This document shows, piece after piece, positions 24,263 to 34,030 of a stretch of DNA of 64,000 nt (within the stretch, counting starts at the first letter, position 1; each line of letters begins with the position of its first letter). Made by a program: the position numbers and the translations under genes. Under the pieces are notes generated by a model. The model was not told the origin of the DNA, did not search any database, and saw only the letters and a program-made list of their open reading frames with translations. The DNA is taken from NCBI GenBank assembly GCA_025991245.1, contig BQMJ01000026.1:62001-126000 (forward strand), in the 5' to 3' direction. This stretch comes from Galdieria partita (taxonomy: Eukaryota > Rhodophyta > Bangiophyceae > Galdieriales > Galdieriaceae).

Positions 24263-25504
24263 TCATACCGGATACCAAGATGCTCGAGCTCGGTTTGGAT
24301 CATCTCGACTAGAATGAGGGTGAAGTGGTTCACAGAAGTAATACTGAGGTGGCAAAAACTGAATCAACTCCTCCTCACGAATGGCTTCAATAATACTTCT
24401 GTTTAAGACTTTTCTTGACTGTGAGAAAAGCTTCGAAAACGCAGTTGAATCGTATGCTACTTTTACCTCTGGATCCACGTAGATGCGTTGATGATTGTTT
24501 CTCCACAAGTCTAAACATAGCAGCGTACATTCTGAAGCCGGACAATCTCCTTTGATATTATCAACCGAACGGAAACGTATATTACTCTTTGAAAAAATAT
24601 CAGCATTCATGCCAACTAAACCATTCCAGCAAGAAAAGACGGGAACAAGCTTCTTTTGCTCACATAGCATTATATCTGATTTCGACTGAAAGATTGAACA
24701 GTTACCATTCCTTTGGACAGGGCCTCCGTGGATGTCTCTTGTAACCCAAGTATCATAAAATTTCAAGTCTGAAGAATAATCCAAACCACAAACCATATCT
24801 GCACCATGACTAACGTGCAGAAGTAATCTTATAATCTGATTGGCACAGAAGAAAACATCATTGATAAATGCTACATACTTTGCTGAAAAGTTTCCACTAT
24901 AAAGTGGTTCCAAGACCTCATTTCTAATACGAGACAAAAAGTGGATTCTGTGTTCTTTGCTTTTTCGTACAATACTGCCATTTACAACTATCCTATGTCG
25001 TACATTTCGCAAATTCAGTTCTTTCGCTAGTTTATGCAGAAAAAGGCCAGTTGTGTCTTCGCTACCACTCTCATATATGGAGACAAATAGTTTGCCACCA
25101 AGGAAATACTTGGATAACTTTAGAATTTCTATGGCAGTATGTGGCAGAACGTGTCCTCCGTTTCTTATATTCAAAGCCAAGAGGACGGAGGTGCCCCTCA
25201 ATAGAGTTGAAGCTATAGGAACGTATTCATCATAAATACAAATAGCTGAGGAATTTCTTGATAAAAATGACTCATTCCAAGAAGAATATAGTAGGCCAAC
25301 ATTGTTGTAACCGTATGGAAAGTCTATCGCAGGTTTCCTTCTTTGACCACAAAGAAGTAAAGTGAAACCAAACACTGGCATGATAGCAAATATGACTGTA
25401 GCCACAACCCTGCTATTATCTGCTAAACATAAAGTGGATTTCTTCGTTAGTTTTTTCCATCTATTTTGTGAGAAACTTGCTTCCGATTCTTCCAGTGAGT
25501 GCAT
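24263..25504 (-). CDS. GT69 (CAP59/CMT1-like) glycosyltransferase
   Basis: An intronless 413-aa frame from ATG 25504; an upstream exon cannot be excluded. A single membrane anchor (VVATVIFAIMPVFGFTLLL, about residues 35-53) gives a type II topology with a lumenal catalytic part. That part resembles cryptococcal CMT1/CAP59: LSKYFLGGKLFVSIYESGSEDTT, AFINDVFFCANQIIRLL with the DVFF metal-binding-like motif, ADMVCGLDY, and a C-terminal NGLVGM and FRSVDN region. Fungal members add alpha-1,3-mannose to capsule or other glycans in the Golgi. The acceptor here is unknown. Confidence 0.8.
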   Translation of the reverse strand: MHSLEESEASFSQNRWKKLTKKSTLCLADNSRVVATVIFAIMPVFGFTLLLCGQRRKPAIDFPYGYNNVGLLYSSWNESFLSRNSSAICIYDEYVPIASTLLRGTSVLLALNIRNGGHVLPHTAIEILKLSKYFLGGKLFVSIYESGSEDTTGLFLHKLAKELNLRNVRHRIVVNGSIVRKSKEHRIHFLSRIRNEVLEPLYSGNFSAKYVAFINDVFFCANQIIRLLLHVSHGADMVCGLDYSSDLKFYDTWVTRDIHGGPVQRNGNCSIFQSKSDIMLCEQKKLVPVFSCWNGLVGMNADIFSKSNIRFRSVDNIKGDCPASECTLLCLDLWRNNHQRIYVDPEVKVAYDSTAFSKLFSQSRKVLNRSIIEAIREEELIQFLPPQYYFCEPLHPHSSRDDPNRARASWYPV

Positions 25505-25615
25505 TTGGGACAATTCTATTTCCCTTGAATGTCCCTGCTGAGTACTAAATCTAATCTGCTTAGCAGCGACTTGGAACAAATGCAATAAATTTTAATATTT
25601 GAAAGAAAACATACA

Positions 25616-26326
25616 TCACATCAGAGAACAACAACCACAAGCAACATCTTCAGAGGAAGTGCTGACATTTTTTGAGCTAGGAGCAAGACTTGCCCTTTCA
25701 ACTGAGCTATTGCTATCAAAATCTAATCTCCGAACTGGTCCAGGATGATTCCTAGCTTCATTACTTTCAACAGCTGGTGAATGAACATTCTCTTCCGGTG
25801 TCACTGGGCTCGTGGGATCCGAACTTTCGAGCCTTACTTCGTGATGAGCTACATGTCTTTCGACAGTCACAGGACTAGAATTCTCACTATCTATTAACTC
25901 AACTCCATTTGAAACAGGGGGAATTCTTATGTCTTTCACGGTTCGTACAGTGCCATTTTGATGCGGTGGAGGATTGCTTCGTACTCTGTGACTAGAATCT
26001 GCCCTGTAGGTTGTCGAATGTTCACTTGGCTCTGGTGACTGACTGGATACATGTGATATGTGCTCCTCTCTCAATCTGGGTAATAGTCCTTGTGCTCTGA
26101 GTCTTTGAGCAGTTTTTCCACATAGTTTGATAGCTCTGTTTGTCAGAGGATTAACGGTTGTTTTGGGATCACGAAGTTCTTCTTCAATAGCTTCTCTTTT
26201 TTCAGTTTCCGTCAGGGCTAAGAACACGGCCGCATCAGTTCTTATGGGACAATTCGTTTTGGGATTGATTACTGATGCAGGTATTCTCATAATACTAGTT
26301 TCATTGGTAGGATAAGTCCGGCTCAT
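25616..26326 (-). CDS. Protein with NPxT-repeat motif and C-terminal CaaX box
   Basis: An intronless 236-aa frame from ATG 26326. The N-terminal 75 residues contain two copies of a short motif, NPKTNCPIRTD and NPLTNRAIKLCGKT, about 45 residues apart. They resemble the NPxTGRxIK-type 2-cysteine adaptor motif best known from large DNA viruses and their hosts. The rest is a disordered Pro/Ser/His-rich tail ending in CGCCSLM. The last four residues, CSLM, form a CaaX prenylation site of the farnesyl type, with extra cysteines that could be palmitoylated. Membrane attachment is therefore likely; the function is unknown. Confidence 0.6.
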   Translation of the reverse strand: MSRTYPTNETSIMRIPASVINPKTNCPIRTDAAVFLALTETEKREAIEEELRDPKTTVNPLTNRAIKLCGKTAQRLRAQGLLPRLREEHISHVSSQSPEPSEHSTTYRADSSHRVRSNPPPHQNGTVRTVKDIRIPPVSNGVELIDSENSSPVTVERHVAHHEVRLESSDPTSPVTPEENVHSPAVESNEARNHPGPVRRLDFDSNSSVERASLAPSSKNVSTSSEDVACGCCSLM

Positions 26327-26575
26327 GGGGTGCGCTTTGGAGATAAAAGGAGGATTAAAGGATGACGTAATTGTTATTACGATGGAATTGAGGATATTGC
26401 AATGAATGCCCACAGACAGATTTTTGCTGCAAAGATGTGCACAAGTTGTTTTCAAATGCAAGCTATGATCCATGTGGTGTAATTCGGTTTTCCAGAAACT
26501 CAACTCACTTTGAAGAAAGAGTATATCAAGAGCTTTACCAATTAAAGTGTTCTCATGTCGTCTTATCAAGAATAT

Positions 26576-27771
26576 TCAACGTAGACCAAATTGTCTCTCC
26601 AGAAAGTGTGCAAATGCTTCATAGGTTAAAAAAGTCACTGCATTTGCTGGAAAAGCACGAGCTAAACAAGGAAGAAAACCCTTCAAAAACAACTATGCTC
26701 ATTACATAAAGTCTTTCACTTCAACAATTACCTTGTACAATCCGTGTATCCCTTCTTGTCGAAAAATCTTCCTCGTGGCATCCATAATACCTCGAAATCT
26801 GGGTTGCGTGTCAGAGTCCGTTTGAATTCGTGTTTTCACAACATCTATTGGATATACCTTTCGATAATTAAGTATCAACCAATAACATGAACAAGTTACT
26901 ACATACTGTGCCCCAGAACATCAATCCAGCCATTCCCCCAGATAATAACAGAGACCCAGAACCCAAATCCTCTTTCGAACCACCCTGTGGAACAAAGATA
27001 CCTTTGGTATATTCGTATACCGAAAAGTAAATTGCGTTTGCGGGTACTTCGCGACCAAGAGTTGCGCCAAGACCTTTGAACAAGCCAAGTGCACCTCTAC
27101 TCTTCCATACTTGACGAGCACAATCAATTGGCCTGATTATTTTATATCATTCACAGTCCATGTCAAAGAATACTGTACTACCCCTTATAAGTGATTGTAG
27201 AATCGGTGGATTGCGCTTGTAGACGACACTTGATTAACTCCGTTGGACAAGCTACAAAGGAAACAGCGACTCCAGCACCTGCACCACATAGTGCAAATTC
27301 TGGAATAGTCATAGGTGATTTATTATCTTCACCATGAACAATTCTCTTCATTTGACCATTGGAAGCAAACAAAACTGCGTTGAATACTGCAACAAATGCT
27401 AGCGGAGCTCCCATTCCTTTGTAAAGACCACCTAAACCTTCTCTTCCAACAGTTTTCTTAACCGCATCTATTGCACCTGAATATTGTGGAGTTTGTCCAG
27501 GAGCGACCCAAGGCTGATTCTGAAGTTTTACTTTGATCGTATCAAATGGATGTCCCACTAACAGTTGCGCAGTTCCTCCAGCAGTTCCCTGTAAGCAGAA
27601 AGTTAAGATTAAGACCATACTAGATCCAAGTCACATACTGCCAGTAGATCCTTTGCAACAACTGCTGTTTTGGATGTTTCCTTTCCTTCAAGTGTTCGTT
27701 CCTTTATTGTTGATAAGCAAAAAGTAAAGACTGAATTATTTTCTACCTACTGAAATCACTTCCGAATTCAT
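26576..27771 (-). CDS. Mitochondrial carrier, BOU/carnitine-acylcarnitine-like
   Basis: Six exons (27751-27771, 27639-27701, 27182-27588, 26907-27132, 26732-26857, 26576-26680) encode 315 aa; five introns of 49-51 nt. There are three carrier repeats, with signatures PFDTIKVKLQ, CPTELIKCRLQ and YPIDVVKTRIQ. The segments YSGAIDAVKKTV and GLYKGMGAPLA, and REVPANAIYF and ARAFPANAVTF, closely follow plant BOU (A BOUT DE SOUFFLE), a mitochondrial inner-membrane carrier needed for photorespiration and proposed to move glutamate. The coding part of exon 1 is only 21 nt. The start codon lies 66 bp from the divergent TM9SF start. Confidence 0.9.
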
Positions 27772-27837
27772 TCACAATCAATGACGACAATCGAACATTT
27801 GTAAAATTTCCGTAAAAATATTCAAACGACAAACAAT

Positions 27838-29876
27838 ATGTGGACAAGCTACAACCCACAAAACTTGAGGAATCGTCGACTCTTTCAATTAACCTTGTTA
27901 CTATACTTTGTAGCTTCTAGTGCGTTTTATATACCAGGAATATATCCAAACGATTATCCTCAAGGAGCAGAGTTGGATATTCGTGCAAACAAGTTGACTT
28001 CATCCAGGAGTAATGTACCCTATGACTTTTACTTTCTTCCGTTTTGTCCTCCACCCGAAGAAAAGGAGAAAAAGTTAAATATGGGTCAAGTAAGACTATT
28101 TCATATTCTGTAGAGATTGGGAGTTTACAATCTTTTAAGATACTTTTGGGTGAACACTCCAAGTCGACCCCGTTCAAAGCTTTTATGCTCGTTCCAGAAA
28201 CTTGCAAAGTTGCTTGTCAAAGAACCTTAGACTCGAAGGATGTGGCTAAACTGAAGACTTTGATTCGAAGAGACTATCGTGCCCGTCTCAATCTGGATAA
28301 TATGCCTCTGGTGGTAAAGAAACAGACGCAGATAGAGGAAGGTGACGAATAGTAAGTATGAGTTACCATCACTTGAGCTATACTTTTATTTTTGCCTTTA
28401 GTTATCAGCTAGGATATCCTGTGGGTTATTCACTCAACGATCAATTTTATATTTACAACCATCTTCATTTTAAAATCTTGTACCACAGACCTAACAACGC
28501 TGATGCAGAAAATTTATATCGTGTGGTAGGATTTGAAGTACAGCCCTCCTCTTTGGCACATTCGGGAGATCCTGAAGATCCTTCGTTCTGTAGTGCAGCA
28601 GGTCTTGAAGAAGTTTCTGTAGGAAAGAATATATATTTCACGTATAACATTGAGTTTGAAGAGAGTCCTGTTCGATGGGCAACGAGATGGGATCCCCTTT
28701 TAAAAGCAACGGAAGAACAGGAAGAAATTCAGTGGTTCTCTATTATCAACTCACTTTTGACTACTTTATTTCTGACAGCTTTGGTTGGCATGATAATGCT
28801 TAGAACTATTCGAAAAGATTTAATGCGCTATAGTCAACCTGAAGACGAAGAAGAGATTCAGGAAGAGACAGGTTGGAAGGTTTGTATTTCTTTTCTATTT
28901 TCAGTTTGCATTCAAACAAAATTAGCTTATTCACGGCGATGTATTTCGGAGTCCTCCTTATCTTAGTTTATTTTGTGTTGCTATAGGCACTGGTGCGCAT
29001 GTTATATCCATTGCCTGTATTACGCTGTTGTTCGCACTTGTTGGATTTCTTTCCCCTGCCAATCGAGGTGGTTTATTAAGTGCTATGGTATCTCTTTGGA
29101 TTCTTACTAGCATGATTGCTGGCTATGTCTCTTCAAGACTTTACAAGTCTTTAGGTGGTTTGTTTTGGAAACGAGTTGCTTTAGGCACAGCCATATTGTT
29201 TCCTGGTTTGATCTTTGTAGTCTTCTTCTGTTTGAATTTTCTTATGTGGTTATCACAATCTAACGATACTGTTCCATTTTCAACACTCGTTCTGATCTTG
29301 TTTCTATGGTTTGGCATATCGCTTCCATTAGTGTTTCTTGGAAGTTATTTTGGAAGAAAAAGGCCATCATACGACTTTCCAGTACGTGTCAATCAGATTC
29401 CTAGAAAGATACCTCGACAACCTTGGTACAACAACACTCTTTTGTCAGTTCTTATTGGAGGAATCTTGCCCTTTGGTTCTGTCTTTATTCAACTCGTCTT
29501 TATACTTGGCAGCTTGTGGCAAAATGAAGTTTATTATATGTTTGGGTTTCTTTCTATTGTTTTCGTCTTATTGATTATAACTTCTGCAGAGATTAGTATC
29601 GTATTATGTTATTTACGATTGTGTGGTGAAGATTATCGTTGGTGGTTTTATTCATTTTTCAGTGCAGGCTCTTCAGGTCTATATGTGTTTCTTTATAGTT
29701 TGTTTTATCTGACGACACAACCTGACTTTAACGGTATTGATTTTGTATCCCTAATAGTTTACTTGAGCTATATGTCGGTCATCTCCATGGCTTTTACTTT
29801 TCTGACTGGTTTTGTTGGATTTATGTCTTGTTTCTGGTTCACTCGCAAAATATATTCAGCAATTCGTGTTGATTAA
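27838..29876 (+). CDS. TM9SF/EMP70 nonaspanin
   Basis: Four exons (27838-28089, 28140-28351, 28402-28879, 28926-29876) encode 630 aa, the usual family length. A signal peptide (LFQLTLLLYFVASSAFY) precedes the lumenal domain with YIPGIYPNDYPQGAEL, YDFYFLPFCPPPE, GYPVGYSLNDQFYIYNHLHF and YRVVGFEVQP. This is followed by nine membrane helices, including GFLSPANRGGLLSAMV. Nonaspanins act in the Golgi and endosomes in sorting of membrane proteins. The C terminus (FTRKIYSAIRVD) differs slightly from the usual KxD/E COPI signal. It is divergently paired with the BOU carrier gene over 66 bp. Confidence 0.94.
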
Positions 29877-30006
29877 AATTGCAGTTTGAGTGGTTACAAA
29901 GCATTACTTGCTCGAAAATGGTCGATAACTATTTATCACTCCCAAAGTAGTTTTAGGAATATTTTCATATATACTTGTGGATATTGTATGTGTATGAGAG
30001 TTAGGC

Positions 30007-32475
30007 ATGCACGAGGACACTGATTCTTGTTCCCGTAAAGAACTGAATCACTTTGAGTTGAAGGCTCTAGAAGCTTTCTTCCTACGTAACGTTACTGAGA
30101 ACTTACACTTGTTTCATCCAAGAGAATTATTTTTGCAAGGGAATAATGATGACGTTCGGTTCTTCCTAGCTGAGAACTTTTCCAGTCGTGTAGTTTTAAG
30201 TTCTCGCTCTGGTCTCCTTTTGATTCCACGTATACAGTATTATGCTCTGGCTATGCAAAGTTATGACAAGGATCACTTGAAAGGTGTTCTTCATCTTTTC
30301 TATCTTTCAGATGTGGAGAAACGTGCTTTGAGCGCTTATGGATTTCGATACTGCTGGTCGAAAGATACCTTCATAGTTAATTCCACATTTCAGACTCTCG
30401 TTACTATTTCTATGGAAGACAAAAGTAATCTTGTAAAGTTGTGTAGTATTGACTCGCTTTTCTACTGGGTTAGACAGAGTGGAGAAGACATTTGCTCACG
30501 TTTGTTTTTGTTGCTAGAATATGTGATTCCTAATCTTCTCATTCGACAGCCAATTGTTATTCGTTATTTTATATTGAAGCATCTTTCGAAGTTTGTAGAC
30601 ATATTCGTTGCCATTCCGATGAAACGACAGCCATTGGCTCTTCATCGTTCCTTTTTAATAGTTTCATTGAAAGGATGTAATGATCCTTGTTGTTTAGTCC
30701 GGCAGTTGGGACTTGAGTTATTAGAGAGACTGCTTTATAGACCTTGTTTTCTTGTTCTACAGTCCTTTTCAAGGAAGAACATCAAGGCAGAGATATATTC
30801 TTCTATTTCCAATGCTATTGTAACTAGTCAATGTGATTGGGATCATCTTCATTCTCTTCTTCAGAAACTCAAGTTAGGTAACAGCAAAGGACTTGTTGCT
30901 CTTGAAGTAAGTGGCTCTTTAATTCAACTTGCGGAGGATTCTTGTTTACATATACGTTTATCATTTGTTCGTGTGATTGACGTTCTTCTACATTATCATA
31001 AGACTAACACTAGATTAACGAGACACGTTGTTGACTGTTTGTTATCTTTGTTATATGACGCCAGTGATCTGATCCGTACAAGGACGTTAAACGTGTTGAC
31101 TAATCATGCACCAGATTTATGCCTTGATGATATGTCCCTAAGAAAGTTGTTGGTTTGTCTGTTAGATCCCAACTCCTTATTTCGCTATTCAGTTGTGTTT
31201 TTTCTTTCCAATATCATGTTATCTGAAGATTGTAACTTGAGTCTTGTCTTCAAGTATTATATGAATGCTTTAGAATTCTTTCATGATGATTTGCCTATTT
31301 TGTTATGGAGCATCGAAAGACTTGGTATTCGGAATCCTCATCTTATCCGAAAGAATGTTTTGAATTTTCCTCAACTGGTAAACAACTTTTTCAGAAAATG
31401 GAATGTAGTCGACCAATTTGAGAGAAATATTTTATATGTCAGTGAGCAACACAAGTTGCAGTTGATTTTCAAGTTTTTTCTTTCTTCTAATGATGAACAA
31501 GTGATTGAAAGACTTCCACGAAGTTTTGTATTGTTGTTTGACATTCGCAAAAGGAAATATGAGGAGTATCGTTTATCTTCGTATTTACAATCTTATTGCA
31601 GAAATGAAGAGAATCTTATGAGACATAGTACACTGCAATCAGTTTTATCTTGTTTGAGTTTTGAACTGGCTTTTTTTGGATATCGTTGTTTATATTATGA
31701 ATACAATTGTTTTTCACCCGTATACCTACCTCTCTTGAAGTTGTATATTCACCTTCTAGAGAATATGAGTTGCAACTTGTCACTTGAGCCAATTGTTCAT
31801 ACTGCAAAATATCTATTGGAATGGCTCAGATTATGGCCAATAAGTAGCAAAGATGCAAGTTGTCATGTTCCAGAATATCTTACAATTGAGTTTGTCAAGG
31901 AGAGTGAATCGGCAATGGACTGCAAGAATATCTGGCGTAATGCTCTACTAGATACTATTATAGAACTGGAATTATTTCAAAGTCCTTACAAAGGCATAGA
32001 GCAACTTTGCAAAGTGCTCGAACATATATATGAAGAGGAATTTGTCTCACATCTGGCAAGTGACTTTTACAAGGCTGTGGAACACTATTTCATATATAGT
32101 CATTTTCATTTAAGGACCATTCGATATTATTTTCAAATTATATCTTTAACCTGTTCTGAGAACATCGAAGGCTCTAATACTTTTCTTCTCGAGTTACAAT
32201 GTGCAGTTAGTGTTCAGAATTTCGAGTTGGACAGGATTCCACAGTTATTTATTCGAATATATTCACGTGACAATACAAAACATGCGTTGACGATGCAACA
32301 GCGTTTAGAGTCTTGTGAACAGCATTTGAGAGAAGGAAGAACGCTGTTTTCTGAAGCATGCCTCGTTCGTTTAGAGGCCAATGACTATTCTGGTCGTGAT
32401 GCATTGGTCTCTTTGGAAACTATTCTCTATGACAAGATAGTTTCTCTTGCTCCTCTCCAACCTATTCAATGGTAA
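30007..32475 (+). CDS. HEAT-repeat protein, probable Integrator subunit 4
   Basis: An intronless 822-aa frame, almost entirely alpha-helical with HEAT-type repeats (for example LHIRLSFVRVIDVLLHY and YDASDLIRTRTLNVLTNHAP). The segment LLWSIERLGIRNPHLIRKNV corresponds in place and sequence to WKCLKFLGSRHPTLV of human INTS4, and the preceding helices match its HEAT series. INTS4 binds the INTS9-INTS11 endonuclease heterodimer in the Integrator complex that cleaves snRNA and attenuated mRNA transcripts. Identity is moderate; another HEAT scaffold such as symplekin is the alternative. The absence of introns in 2.5 kb is notable here. Confidence 0.6.
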   Translation: MHEDTDSCSRKELNHFELKALEAFFLRNVTENLHLFHPRELFLQGNNDDVRFFLAENFSSRVVLSSRSGLLLIPRIQYYALAMQSYDKDHLKGVLHLFYLSDVEKRALSAYGFRYCWSKDTFIVNSTFQTLVTISMEDKSNLVKLCSIDSLFYWVRQSGEDICSRLFLLLEYVIPNLLIRQPIVIRYFILKHLSKFVDIFVAIPMKRQPLALHRSFLIVSLKGCNDPCCLVRQLGLELLERLLYRPCFLVLQSFSRKNIKAEIYSSISNAIVTSQCDWDHLHSLLQKLKLGNSKGLVALEVSGSLIQLAEDSCLHIRLSFVRVIDVLLHYHKTNTRLTRHVVDCLLSLLYDASDLIRTRTLNVLTNHAPDLCLDDMSLRKLLVCLLDPNSLFRYSVVFFLSNIMLSEDCNLSLVFKYYMNALEFFHDDLPILLWSIERLGIRNPHLIRKNVLNFPQLVNNFFRKWNVVDQFERNILYVSEQHKLQLIFKFFLSSNDEQVIERLPRSFVLLFDIRKRKYEEYRLSSYLQSYCRNEENLMRHSTLQSVLSCLSFELAFFGYRCLYYEYNCFSPVYLPLLKLYIHLLENMSCNLSLEPIVHTAKYLLEWLRLWPISSKDASCHVPEYLTIEFVKESESAMDCKNIWRNALLDTIIELELFQSPYKGIEQLCKVLEHIYEEEFVSHLASDFYKAVEHYFIYSHFHLRTIRYYFQIISLTCSENIEGSNTFLLELQCAVSVQNFELDRIPQLFIRIYSRDNTKHALTMQQRLESCEQHLREGRTLFSEACLVRLEANDYSGRDALVSLETILYDKIVSLAPLQPIQW

Positions 32476-32701
32476 AGAGATTTTTCACGTGCCTCTTTCT
32501 AATAGACTTATCCAATAATATGGCAAACGTTCAATGAGTCTCATCAACTTTCGAACATTTTATCACGAACAATTTGAGTTGTTTGGATGATAGGATAAAG
32601 TTGATTTCTTATGAAACGGCATCTCAATTCAACTCCCAGCGGCCATTCCTTACAATCCTTTGAGTCGTCGCCGGCGTGTGCCATTCAGTTGATTTCTGCA
32701 A

Positions 32702-33950
32702 ATGTACAAACTCTATACATATCCAAACAATCCACGAGCTCAAAAGGCGCTTATTGCAGCTGAATATGCACAGATATCAGTGCAGTTACCCAAGTTTGAA
32801 ATGGGAAAGGACAACAAGAGCCCAGAATTCCTCAAGTTATTTCCTTTGGGAAAGGTAAGTGGATAGTGCGGTATTATTGTTGCTTTCACGGACTTTATAC
32901 AAAAAGATTCCAGCGTTGGAAACTCCTCAAGGCCCCATTTCTGAGAGTCCTGCTATAGCTTGGTATTTTGCAAAATTGCGTCCGGACAAGGGCCTCTGTG
33001 GAAATAACTTTTTTGAAGAGTGTCAAGTACAGCAGTGGATCTCATTTGCAGAGGACGCATTTACTAAACACTATCCAGTATTGTTGTATCCTCACTTTAT
33101 GCCTGGAAACTTTTCTTTCCAGGAGCAAGAAGCAGAAAAGGCAAAGCAACAAATGAAACGATACTTGGATGTTTTGGAGGCTCACTTGCTTCACAACACT
33201 TATTTGGTTGGAGAGCGAATCACTTTGGCTGATATCACTGCCGTTTGTTATATTGTACCACTATTTCGCATTGCTTTAGGTGAGACTTTTCGTTCTCCTT
33301 ACTCCTGCTTGATGCGTTGGTTACATACTTGTCTGAATAAGCAACCATTCCAACGAGTGATTGGCAGCGTGCAATTTTGTAAGGAACCTTTGGTTGGTCA
33401 GAAAAAGTCAGCAGATACAACAACTGTGCAAGAAAAGCACGAAAGTACTACTTCTCAAAGTTCCCATGTGAATGGATTTAGCAATGAACTTATGGATATG
33501 AATGAGTGGAAACGCAAGTACAGTAATACGGATACTAGGACTGAAGCACTGCCTTGGTTTTGGGAACACTTTAATCCTTCACAACTCTCCTTGTGGTATT
33601 GCAAGTACAAGTATAACGATGAGTTGGAGAAGACTTTTATGTCTGCTAATCTGGTGTCTGGATGGTTTCAAAGATTGGAACCTTTGAGAAAATATGCTTT
33701 TGGAAGTATTCTGCTTTTTGGTCAAAGTGGTCCTCCGGGTTCCGTTGAAATACATGGAGTATGGCTTTTTGTGGGTCAAGACATACCAAAGGATATGAAG
33801 GAAGGAGTTGACTTTGATGCTTATGAGTTTAGTAAGTTGGATCCAAACAATGCAAAGGATCGAACATTGGTAGAGAACTTTTTTGCTTGGGATGGTGACT
33901 TTAGTTCTATTACCCAAAAACCGGTGAATCAAGGAAAGGTATTCAAATAA
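32702..33950 (+). CDS. Translation elongation factor 1B gamma
   Basis: Two exons (32702-32854, 32907-33950; 52-nt intron) encode 398 aa. A GST N-domain (LYTYPNNPRAQKALIAAEYA, SPAIAWYFA), a GST C-domain (YLVGERITLADITAVC), a short linker, and the EF1G C-terminal domain (from about residue 240: LPWFWEHFNPSQLSLWYC, MSANLVSGWFQRLEPLRKYAFGS-type core, VWLFVGQDIP) occur in the standard order. It is the structural subunit of the eEF1B guanine-exchange complex that recycles eEF1A. The 3' end is 80 bp from the convergent kinesin gene. Confidence 0.95.
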
Positions 33951-34030
33951 AGTTCATTGCAACAGAAACGGTCGTTGGTCTAGAAATTCAAAACATTGTT
34001 TATACGCGAAAAAGGAAAGATGTGGGTTGG

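Noticed and set aside
26437-26709. Plus-strand open frame of about 90 codons with protein-like composition
   Set aside because: The minus strand of the same interval encodes the last exon of the mitochondrial carrier (FLPCLARAFPANAVTF), joined by a 51-nt intron, so the plus frame is its shadow.
28090-28120. A 26-29 nt micro-intron in TM9SF
   Set aside because: Using the downstream acceptor at 28139 gives a normal 50-nt intron and the better family alignment (NMGQ joined to ILLGEHSK).
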